A stretch of DNA of 8,695 nt, from positions 1 through 8,695 of the forward strand of contig JALUTC010000168.1 of NCBI GenBank assembly GCA_027058345.1. The letters run 5' to 3'. Numbering within the stretch: position 1 is the stretch's first letter; the number at the start of each line of letters is the position of its first letter. Positions 1-6,249 of the stretch are shown in pieces. The notes under the pieces were generated by a model. The model was not told the origin of the DNA, made no database searches, and saw only the letters and a list, made by a program, of their open reading frames with translations. This DNA comes from an archaeon. GTDB lineage: Archaea; Hydrothermarchaeota; Hydrothermarchaeia; JALTZZ01; JALUTC01. The position numbers were made by a program, and so were the translations under genes.

Positions 1-94
1 ACTTTTTAAATACAGCGTTATGCATTATTGGAGATAATGAATGTTCGACAGGATTTCCTATCAATGCGACCAATTTTGTTTTTGCATCAATCAT
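1..94 (-). CDS. aroE: Shikimate dehydrogenase, N-terminal fragment (runs off window start)
   Basis: This is the first 31 codons of shikimate dehydrogenase, the cytosolic enzyme that reduces 3-dehydroshikimate to shikimate with NADPH in aromatic amino acid synthesis. Translation of the minus strand from the ATG at 94-92 gives MIDAKTKLVALIGNPVEHSL followed by SPIMHNAVFKK. The stretch I-G-N-P-V-x-H-S-L-S-P-x-x-H-N is the highly conserved AroE N-terminal signature that forms the shikimate-binding site (the Ser-x-Ser pair and the Asn). The start is well fixed: an in-frame TGA lies nine codons upstream with no other start codon between. The gene is divergent from the helicase at 165. It is a housekeeping gene, so it probably marks the boundary of the accessory block to its right. 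The rest lies outside the window, so intactness cannot be judged. Confidence 0.93.
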   Translation of the reverse strand, partial: MIDAKTKLVALIGNPVEHSLSPIMHNAVFKK

Positions 95-133
95 ATAATT
101 ATTTTTCGAACAATTATTTCAAAAATGTAAAGA

Positions 134-143
134 TTAAATTTAA
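134..143. promoter_or_regulatory. Palindromic TATA-like element between divergent genes
   Basis: TTAAATTTAA is a perfect 10-base palindrome. Its centre (138.5) lies 26.5 bases before the helicase ATG at 165, the usual archaeal TATA-to-start distance, so the helicase mRNA is probably leaderless. Read on the other strand, the same element would place a start near base 112, giving aroE an 18-base leader with no Shine-Dalgarno site. It may therefore serve both directions, though aroE could use another box. This call rests on spacing and composition in an AT-rich background only. Confidence 0.5.
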
Positions 144-164
144 AACTTTTTATAAAAAAGAAAT

Positions 165-3100
165 ATGATTATTTCTCGATATAATGTAAAAAACCAATTA
201 TTACACGTGTTATTAAATTTAAGGCAAAGGTTTAATCCTCAGGATAATGGTAGATATCTTATCTCTTCAATAAATTATATAAAAATTTGTAGATATGGAA
301 TAAACCCTCATGTAGATTTAAGCTCATTAAAGGATTTATCAAATATAAAAAATATTTTTAAACATAGATATGCAATGGAATATCAGGTTGAATGTTGGAG
401 AGACGTATTATATTCGGACAAGCCATTGGTGATATGTGCACCTGCTGGATTTGGAAAAACGGAAGCATTTCTCCTACCTATCATAGATAAAGTTTTAAGG
501 GACAATTCTTTAGCAATCCTTATATATCCTAGAAGAGAGCTAATCTTTGACCAATTGTATAGAATTCTTGAACTTTATAAAAGGATATTAGAGGTTTATA
601 ATAAAAGCTTACGTGTTGGAATTCAGCTTGAAGGAATTGGGAGAACTCTTGAAAGTACATTGTTACGTAATCATAGGTCACCATCCGGTAAAAAATTTGA
701 TAGGATAATGGATATAAACAGAATGATGTCTAATTTACATTTTTCAAAAATTAAAAAGATTGCAACTTCTTGGAATAATATTGTTAAGATGGAATTTATA
801 GATAATTATAGAGATAAAGCCATAATAAATATACCGAAAATAAATAAGTGTCCTGTTTGTCACGAAGGAAATATCTATGCAGATGTTTGGTATAAAATAA
901 ATTATAATGGTTATAGGGTCGGATTTTTAAATGCTTCAGATTTTAAATGTTCGAGATGTTCAACGAAATTCGAACTATCCTTATCAAAAGAGTCTCACAT
1001 AAGGAAAAATGTTCATCTTTTATTAACAACCCTTGAATCTTTCGAGATAATGTTAATGGAACCAAACTTTGTAGAATTCTTTAAGAAAAGGTTGAGATTT
1101 GTTGTATTCGATGAAATTCATGTATATCATTCAATTTATGGAGCACATGCTGCAAACATTGTTAGAAGGTTAAAGGAAATGATTCCTAGAAGAATTAAAT
1201 TTATAGGAGCAAGTGCAACAATAGATAATCCTGAGATATTTGGTAAGAAATTTTTTGGAGAAAGAAAAGTTAATGTCATAAGTCCAAAAGAAAACGATAG
1301 GAAAAAGCTTGAAGCTAAAGAACATTATTATTTTATAAGGAGTTATCCAAATTTAACATTATCGACATACATTCAGCTTGCAATGTTATTGGGACATTCA
1401 TTTTTACCAAGAAATAAAAAGATGTTCTTCTTTTTTGATTCAAGAGACTTGGTTTATAGAGCTACGAATCAATTGAAGGATGCCGAAGCTAAAAACCTTT
1501 GGAAATTTAGAATTGATCAAAAAGAAATATATTTTAATAATAATACTTGTAAAGGTTTTTCAAAGGATTGTCATGTAGAATGTCCCATATTTAAATCCGG
1601 AGAATGCTGGCTTAAATTTTCGAGAATGATAGGAAGGAGCGATTTACCAATCACTGAACCTATAAGTGATTTTATTAATGGGGTTATATCTGGTAAGAGA
1701 TATAATTTAAATGCAAGAATTGTAAATGCAACGTCAACTTTAGAACTTGGAATAGATGATCCAAATGTTCTTATCGTTGGACAATACAAGGCACCTCATA
1801 CAATTTATAGTTTTTTGCAAAGGAAAGGCAGAGCTGGTAGAATTTTTGGAGAAGATGTTCACATATTCATGATACTCGGAGATGATCCATCCGACTTACT
1901 TTATTTTAAAAGGGCTGATAATATTGTTTCGCAACCTTTTTCCTTACCCTTAGAACCAGATAATCCTTATATTAAATACTTACACGAATTATTAAAAAAC
2001 ATTACTATTGAAATTATAAATTCAGGAGACAATAAACCATTGGTAAGTGCTTGGAATATAATGTTCAGCAAGATACTTTGTGATAAAAAATATAAGCAAT
2101 TTTTAAAAGATGTACTTAATGTTAAATCCGTATACGAAATTATAACTAAAAGGAAAATTCTTTCCGAAAATGTTTCTAGAATTATTAGAGAAAAAATTCA
2201 TGAGATACAAAGTATTCTTAAAACATATTGTGCAATAACATCTCCTTCAGAAATTATATATGATGTAATTGAAAAGTTGAATGATTATTTAAATGAATTG
2301 CGGAAAGATATTCGGAAGAAAATTTATAAAGATGTTAAAGAATTGGACGAAAAGTTAAGAAATCTTATATTATTTATAAACAAGCGCGATGAAACTTCGG
2401 TTAAAAATTTAAAGGAAGAAATAAAGAAGAAATGTATTTATATATTAAGCATTGTATCGGATGAAGTTAAGCTTTATTATATATTGGTAAAGATTCTAGA
2501 GAAAATTCCACAAATAATTAATAATATATATTTTGATGAATATAAAGTTAGAAGACTTAGATATGAGATTGAATGTTTAAGAGAATTAAAGAAAGCATTA
2601 GACAACATCTCTCTTATAAATGTTATTAAATATCTTCTTAGAAGTTGGTACTTTTATTGTAAGGTATGCGAAATTGAAAATGGAAAATGTATTAAGCAAG
2701 GAATGGTTAATTATGTAGAATATCCAATGAAATTTTGTCCTCAATTATCTTATTTTGAAGAGCCTACGAACTTAATATTAAATATTACCAAGGAACCTGA
2801 ACCTAGAAGAATTAGCGATATAGATGCATTGTTCAGTTATATACCATATAAGACAATAATGGAAGAAAAGTATATAATAACGATTAGACCAAAGGTTGAT
2901 ATAAATACTATTAAATATAAGATAGAGAATGGTGATATATATTATGAAATTGATATTATACCTTCATATCTCGAAGGGAAAATCGATACTATACGAGGGG
3001 ACATAATAATTGTTCCAGATATTATACATGCTGAGAAGATTAAGGTTGATAATCAGTATGAAACAATTGTTAAATTATGTTTGAAATGCTTTAGCTTTAC

Positions 3101-4100
3101 AGATATATTTTCTAAGGAATGTCCAAATGGACATTCTAATAGTCTAATTCCTGTAAGATTTTATGTGGAACCAATTATTGAGAGAAAATTTTACATAAAA
3201 AGAGAATTGGAACAATTATCTAATTTCTTATATCTTGCAGAAATTATCGGCTATATGAAACTTTCACGTCTAAATATAAATGCAGTTGTATATAAATGGA
3301 ATAAGGATTATAATAGATATATAAGAACAAATTCTAGAATCAGGATTAAGGCAAGGTTAAAGATACCAATGGGATTTTCGATAACAACAAAAGGTATAGT
3401 ATTAAAAATACCTAGAGAAGCATTGAAGAAAATATTAGATGAAGAAATGAGAAAATTTTTAAAACATAAGAATTCAAATCCTGAGGATGTTTTATTCCAT
3501 ACTGCTTCTCACGTATTACTCATTTTGGTATCATCAATCTCTGGCGTTAATCCAGAATTGTTATGGTATGGGTGGGATAAAGAGAGAGGAATTGTTGCAG
3601 TATGGGAGAGATATGAAGGGGGTACTGGAATATGTGACATATTTAGAGATGTCTTTATAAAAAATCCTTCAAGAATATTGAAGGAGTTAGAGAAAATTGT
3701 AGAATGTCCTGTTCACAATGCCGAGGAAGAATTTATAAAGCGTGAGGATTATACGAAAAATCCCTTTGAAAAGGATTCCATGGAATATGTAGAGTATGAG
3801 AAAATAATAAAAAACTACGACCCAAAGATTAAGAAGAGCGTTATGAGAAAGTTTTACGAAATAATATTAAATGAAGAAAACTTAAATAAATATACTTCGA
3901 AATCTATAATTAATAGAATAGCAAAATCTTTAGGATTAGATTATAATAAAGTTATTGATTATTTACCAACATGTATAGATGGATGTCCATTTTGTATAGG
4001 TGTAACGTATTGTTCGTCTGGAAAAAATGAACAATATACGAAAATATCATTAAAAGTTGCAAAAAAACTCGTTAGATATTTTAAATCGGCAGGTTTATGA
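165..4100 (+). CDS. SF2 DEAD/DEAH-box helicase with C-terminal DUF1998/MZB-like zinc domain
   Basis: A 1311-residue ATP-dependent nucleic acid helicase or translocase of superfamily 2. Visible motifs in order: Y73-Q74 (Q-motif-like), Walker A APAGFGKTE at 92-100, motif Ia YPRREL at 121-126, TTLES at 288-292, Walker B DEIH at 316-319, SAT at 350-352, FFFDSRD at 422-428, motif V NATSTLELGID at 521-531, and arginine-finger motif VI QRKGRAGR at 552-559. A putative zinc ribbon (C229, C232, C262, C265) is inserted in the first RecA-like domain. Four more cysteines (462, 469, 473, 481) sit between motifs IV and V. A Lys/Glu-rich helical stretch lies at about 660-820. Further metal-site candidates are C832/C835/C842/C858 and C972/C975/C986/H990. 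The C-terminus is DUF1998/MZB-like: H1112-x3-H1116, E-G-G-T-G at 1151-1155, C1181-P-V-H1184, and C1270-x3-C1274-x2-C1277-x5-C1283. This layout resembles Hrq1/MrfA-type and defence-associated helicases, and perhaps DpdJ of bacterial 7-deazaguanine islands. The overlap with the next gene ties it to a transglycosylase. Helicase identity is firm; role is inferred. Confidence 0.9.
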   Translation: MIISRYNVKNQLLHVLLNLRQRFNPQDNGRYLISSINYIKICRYGINPHVDLSSLKDLSNIKNIFKHRYAMEYQVECWRDVLYSDKPLVICAPAGFGKTEAFLLPIIDKVLRDNSLAILIYPRRELIFDQLYRILELYKRILEVYNKSLRVGIQLEGIGRTLESTLLRNHRSPSGKKFDRIMDINRMMSNLHFSKIKKIATSWNNIVKMEFIDNYRDKAIINIPKINKCPVCHEGNIYADVWYKINYNGYRVGFLNASDFKCSRCSTKFELSLSKESHIRKNVHLLLTTLESFEIMLMEPNFVEFFKKRLRFVVFDEIHVYHSIYGAHAANIVRRLKEMIPRRIKFIGASATIDNPEIFGKKFFGERKVNVISPKENDRKKLEAKEHYYFIRSYPNLTLSTYIQLAMLLGHSFLPRNKKMFFFFDSRDLVYRATNQLKDAEAKNLWKFRIDQKEIYFNNNTCKGFSKDCHVECPIFKSGECWLKFSRMIGRSDLPITEPISDFINGVISGKRYNLNARIVNATSTLELGIDDPNVLIVGQYKAPHTIYSFLQRKGRAGRIFGEDVHIFMILGDDPSDLLYFKRADNIVSQPFSLPLEPDNPYIKYLHELLKNITIEIINSGDNKPLVSAWNIMFSKILCDKKYKQFLKDVLNVKSVYEIITKRKILSENVSRIIREKIHEIQSILKTYCAITSPSEIIYDVIEKLNDYLNELRKDIRKKIYKDVKELDEKLRNLILFINKRDETSVKNLKEEIKKKCIYILSIVSDEVKLYYILVKILEKIPQIINNIYFDEYKVRRLRYEIECLRELKKALDNISLINVIKYLLRSWYFYCKVCEIENGKCIKQGMVNYVEYPMKFCPQLSYFEEPTNLILNITKEPEPRRISDIDALFSYIPYKTIMEEKYIITIRPKVDINTIKYKIENGDIYYEIDIIPSYLEGKIDTIRGDIIIVPDIIHAEKIKVDNQYETIVKLCLKCFSFTDIFSKECPNGHSNSLIPVRFYVEPIIERKFYIKRELEQLSNFLYLAEIIGYMKLSRLNINAVVYKWNKDYNRYIRTNSRIRIKARLKIPMGFSITTKGIVLKIPREALKKILDEEMRKFLKHKNSNPEDVLFHTASHVLLILVSSISGVNPELLWYGWDKERGIVAVWERYEGGTGICDIFRDVFIKNPSRILKELEKIVECPVHNAEEEFIKREDYTKNPFEKDSMEYVEYEKIIKNYDPKIKKSVMRKFYEIILNEENLNKYTSKSIINRIAKSLGLDYNKVIDYLPTCIDGCPFCIGVTYCSSGKNEQYTKISLKVAKKLVRYFKSAGL

Positions 4101-5257
4101 AGGGTAGAATTAAATTTTTTCCAATAGTAAATTTCATAACTGGATCTCCAGGAATTCTAAGAAATGGTGGAATATGGAGATGGATAAAGGTAGAAATAAT
4201 AAAGAAGAGAATACCAAACATTATGATGCAGGCATTACACTTCGTTGATTTTAATGTAACGAGTAACATTTTTAATAAATGGTTTGAAGGAAGAACATTA
4301 AAGGATTGGATAAGAGAGGTTGATAAAAATTACACTCCAAAATTTTTTGTCGACAGTGGAGGGTTTAAGCACTTACATAATAAGGAGTACGACTTATCAG
4401 ATTATAATATAAAACCCACTCAGGAAGATATTTTTATGCTTCAATTAAGATACGGTGCAGATTTTGTTGCTTCTTTAGATTACCCAATACCTCCAAATTT
4501 AAATTATAAGGAGGCTAGGAAAAGGATGGAATTGAGTATAAAAAATTGCTTGAAATTGATGGAATTGGTTTATGATAAATATTCGAACTGTAATGTATTT
4601 CCGTATTTAGTTGTACATGGAAGAAATGGATACGAAGCCAAATATTACACTCAAAACCTTTTTAAAAATCTTGAAGAATATGGATATCTTGATAAGCCTT
4701 TTGGAATTGCAATTGGGTCTTTAGTTCCAATAAAAAACCATTATGAATTGTTGTTCGAGATTATATGTTCGATTAAAAATGTAATAGAACAATATAAGAA
4801 AGTAAACGTTCACGTTTTTGGTATAAGCGGATATATTATACCTTTTTTGATATATCTTGGAATTGATAGCTTTGATAGCAATACATATGTTCAAGCTGCT
4901 CAAAATTTAAGGTATATAATGGAAGAGAATTATCAGAAAAATTTTTACGCAATTGATGAAAAGGACTTGGAGAGATGTGGTTGCGAATATTGTTTGTATT
5001 TATTAAACGGGGGGATTGAAAATGCGAAGAAGATATTAAAGAGTCGAGGATATTTAAGACACGAATTTAATGGTGAAAGAATAAATAAGTCAAAAATATA
5101 TTCATGTATTGCAATGCATAATTTGGAGGTTCAAATAAGGTTGATAAATAAATTAAATGGGATGAAATCTAAGGAAGAATTCCTTAATTGGTTGATAAAT
5201 TATTCTAAGGGAAGATATTCAGGACTAAAATTGATTTCAAAATTATCCGATAATTGA
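4097..5257 (+). CDS. DpdA-like 7-deazaguanine transglycosylase (TGT fold)
   Basis: A 386-residue protein of the tRNA-guanine transglycosylase superfamily, which swaps guanine for a 7-deazaguanine such as preQ0. Residues matching the TGT active site are: DSGGF at 86-90 (D86, general acid/base position), SLDYP at 127-131 (D128, base recognition), VVHG at 172-175, GIAIGSL at 203-209 (base pocket glycine), HVFGISG at 239-245, and D257-S-F-D260, where D260 aligns with the catalytic nucleophile. A structural zinc site follows: C294-x-C296-x2-C299, with H341 in M-H-N-L as the likely fourth ligand. The conserved PTR that follows the nucleophile in tRNA enzymes is replaced by SNTYVQAAQN. There is no PUA domain, unlike archaeal ArcTGT (TgtA), which is much longer. 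These traits favour the DpdA branch, which modifies DNA. The ATG overlaps the helicase stop codon (ATGA), with only a weak AGGT before it, so translation is probably coupled. A tRNA-acting paralogue is the main alternative. Confidence 0.83.
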   Translation: MKGRIKFFPIVNFITGSPGILRNGGIWRWIKVEIIKKRIPNIMMQALHFVDFNVTSNIFNKWFEGRTLKDWIREVDKNYTPKFFVDSGGFKHLHNKEYDLSDYNIKPTQEDIFMLQLRYGADFVASLDYPIPPNLNYKEARKRMELSIKNCLKLMELVYDKYSNCNVFPYLVVHGRNGYEAKYYTQNLFKNLEEYGYLDKPFGIAIGSLVPIKNHYELLFEIICSIKNVIEQYKKVNVHVFGISGYIIPFLIYLGIDSFDSNTYVQAAQNLRYIMEENYQKNFYAIDEKDLERCGCEYCLYLLNGGIENAKKILKSRGYLRHEFNGERINKSKIYSCIAMHNLEVQIRLINKLNGMKSKEEFLNWLINYSKGRYSGLKLISKLSDN

Positions 5258-5359
5258 TAATTATAATAAGGTTTTGAAGAAGAGAAGATTTGAGAAGAAA
5301 AGCTAAGAGGAATATCTTTGGAAGTTTCTTATAAAGAATTTGACGTAAACAATTTCAGA

Positions 5360-5365
5360 TATAAG
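5360..5365 (+). promoter_or_regulatory. Putative TATA box for the ArcS-core gene
   Basis: TATAAG is centred about 27 bases before the TTG at 5389, the archaeal promoter distance for a leaderless mRNA. It overlaps a tandem 7-base repeat, ATAAGTT at 5361-5367 and 5368-5374. It suggests that the ArcS-core gene can be transcribed separately from the helicase-dpdA pair. Evidence is spacing plus sequence only, in AT-rich DNA. Confidence 0.45.
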
Positions 5366-5388
5366 TTATAAGTTAGATAAAAAATATA

Positions 5389-5775
5389 TTGATTCTACCA
5401 TACACATTAACAAAACCATACTCGAAATCGAGAACTCATAGATTTATTTTGAAACATTTAAGAAAGAATGATATTCCCTCATCAAAGATAGAAATCGTTA
5501 CATTATCGGGAAAGTTTGAACCTGTTCCAAAATGTTACGAGATTCATGATACAATCTTAAAGTATTATATTTTAACATCTAGAGCAAGAAAGCAAATAGA
5601 ATTTGTTGCAAAAAGTTTAAAGAAGTTTATCGAAAAGTATGCAAAAGATTGCATAATCATTGCATATATTACAAATAGGCTTATAGAAAAGTTGTTGAAA
5701 TTGTCTCAAAAAAATTTTCCCGTAATCCTAATCCCAAAAAAGCCAAGAAGAAAAATCTTACATAGAATTATTTAA
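5389..5775 (+). CDS. Stand-alone archaeosine synthase (ArcS) core-domain protein, DUF5591-like, probably frameshifted at its 3' end
   Basis: As read, 128 residues. Residues 4-17 match the ArcS core signature P-C-x3-KPY-x2-S-x2-H except that the cysteine is tyrosine: P4, Y5, K9-P10-Y11, S14, H17. The following V-x-x-S-G-x-x-x-P-V-P at 37-47, a tyrosine-bearing strand near 59-62, and an I-E-F-V helix near 70-80 also fit the DUF5591 pattern. In tRNA, ArcS attaches lysine to preQ0 at G15, and a radical SAM partner then forms archaeosine. Full ArcS carries a TGT-like region and a PUA domain, both absent here. The start is TTG at 5389; an in-frame TAG at 5374 and the immediate ArcS motif leave only ATA at 5386 as an alternative. 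A TATA box 27 bases upstream fits a leaderless message. The last dozen residues (KKPRRKILHRII, roughly) look like out-of-frame reading, because the +1 frame from about 5741 gives a better C-terminus. Position after a DpdA-like gene suggests action on a deazaguanine in DNA; that is inference. Confidence 0.75.
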   Translation: MILPYTLTKPYSKSRTHRFILKHLRKNDIPSSKIEIVTLSGKFEPVPKCYEIHDTILKYYILTSRARKQIEFVAKSLKKFIEKYAKDCIIIAYITNRLIEKLLKLSQKNFPVILIPKKPRRKILHRII

Positions 5776-5824
5776 AAGAGAAAATATCAACGAATTAATA
5801 GAAACCATTAGGAAATTTTTATGA
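5741..5824 (+). pseudogene. Out-of-frame C-terminal continuation of the ArcS-core gene
   Basis: In the +1 frame relative to the gene starting at 5389, codons from 5741 read SQEEKSYIELF then KRENINELIETIRKFL, ending at TGA 5822-5824. This is a convincing amphipathic helix with normal codon use for the window, and it is the kind of C-terminal helix expected after the last core strand of the domain. The +1 frame is closed upstream by TAA at 5729-5731, so the shift must lie between 5732 and 5772. The best site is the A6 run at 5736-5741; a second candidate is the A5 run at 5751-5755. With one A fewer in the first run the protein would be 144 residues. Mutation, sequencing or assembly error, and transcriptional slippage are all possible. 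Confidence 0.7.
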
Positions 5825-5872
5825 ACAATTAACTTTCACGTTATAATATAAAAGTGTATAAAAATTCATTTA

Positions 5873-5890
5873 TTTAAATATATTTTAAAC
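5873..5890 (+). promoter_or_regulatory. Putative promoter of the type I-A cas operon
   Basis: TTTAAATATATTTTAAAC is a long A/T element. Its 3' part, TATTTTAAA at 5881-5889, is centred about 29 bases before the csa5 ATG. No Shine-Dalgarno sequence precedes that ATG, so the operon mRNA is probably leaderless. The 89 bases from 5825 to 5913 hold nothing else that I can support. Confidence 0.5.
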
Positions 5891-5913
5891 TTGTTATCAA
5901 AATATAATTTTAC

Positions 5914-6249
5914 ATGGTGAAAGATATTAAAGAATTGGACGAGATTGCCAAACTATTAGCTTTTATCGTTGCAAATCAGGAAAATTATAGCTATGTTGAT
6001 AGGATTGCAAATGCGAACTCAAAAGATATTATTCTTGCATGTTTGAGAGAAGCTCTTAGAGATTATCACTCAATAATAAGAAGAGGAGATTATAAGGCAG
6101 GAGATTTGAAGGTTAACAAAATTGGAGTTGAAAGAGCTTTGAATAAAATATTTCAAATTCATGACAGAAAAGAGTTGAAAGAAGTCATCTCGTTTATTTC
6201 TGCCAAAGCTTTAACGTTTTCTGCTAAATATTTGGAAGGTGGTGAATGA
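5914..6249 (+). CDS. csa5: Type I-A CRISPR Cascade small subunit Csa5
   Basis: A 111-residue, mostly helical protein that fits Csa5 (Cas11a), the small subunit of the archaeal type I-A (aCascade) complex, thought to help bind target DNA along the Cas7 filament. Small subunits have little sequence signature, so the call rests on size, all-helical pattern, an N-terminal L-x-x-I-A-K-L-L-A-F-I helix, the V-x-x-A-L-N-K-I central helix, and above all its place directly before cas7 and cas5a, the standard order in type I-A loci. Some Sulfolobales Csa5 proteins are longer (about 150), so this one is compact. It is the first gene of the operon with a promoter just upstream. Its stop codon TGA abuts the cas7 ATG with no base between. 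Confidence 0.8.
   Translation: MVKDIKELDEIAKLLAFIVANQENYSYVDRIANANSKDIILACLREALRDYHSIIRRGDYKAGDLKVNKIGVERALNKIFQIHDRKELKEVISFISAKALTFSAKYLEGGE
6238..6245 (+). promoter_or_regulatory. Shine-Dalgarno site for cas7 inside the csa5 3' end
   Basis: GGTGGTGA contains GGTGA complementary to the 3' end of 16S rRNA, ending 4 bases before the cas7 ATG at 6250. It contrasts with the lack of such a site before csa5, the usual archaeal pattern of leaderless first genes and SD-led internal genes. Confidence 0.6.

Noticed and set aside
1571..1789. Minus-strand open frames inside the helicase, transglycosylase and cas7 genes (also 4081-4269, 4721-4903, 6851-7033, 7064-7282, 7227-7436).
   Set aside because: All lie opposite well-supported plus-strand genes, are 60-72 codons, and are rich in residues expected from complementing AT-rich codons. 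None has a recognisable motif.
165..4100. Helicase as DISARM DrmA with DrmB.
   Set aside because: In DISARM the DUF1998 domain is a separate protein (DrmB) and a DNA methyltransferase is present. Here both domains are in one chain and no methyltransferase is seen.
5287..5370. A short open stretch between dpdA-like and ArcS-core genes, in the frame ending at TAA 5368-5370, reads a protein-like sequence (from a TTG: L-E-V-S-Y-K-E-F-D-V-N-N-F).
   Set aside because: It is under 30 codons between stops, has no ATG or clear ribosome site, and shows no family match. It could be a gene remnant, but chance is as likely.
5361..5374. Tandem 7-base repeat ATAAGTT as part of a CRISPR repeat or operator.
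   Set aside because: Only two copies, no spacers and no longer symmetry. It is probably incidental to the TATA-like element.
5736..5742. A AAA AAG in phase as a dnaX-like programmed -1 frameshift site.
   Set aside because: The -1 frame stops at TAG 5763-5765 after a few codons and gives no sensible product. The meaningful continuation is in the +1 frame.
5825..5913. Search for a CRISPR array, leader or small RNA before csa5.
   Set aside because: No direct repeat of 20 bases or more, no GC-rich structured segment; the sequence is plain AT-rich promoter DNA.
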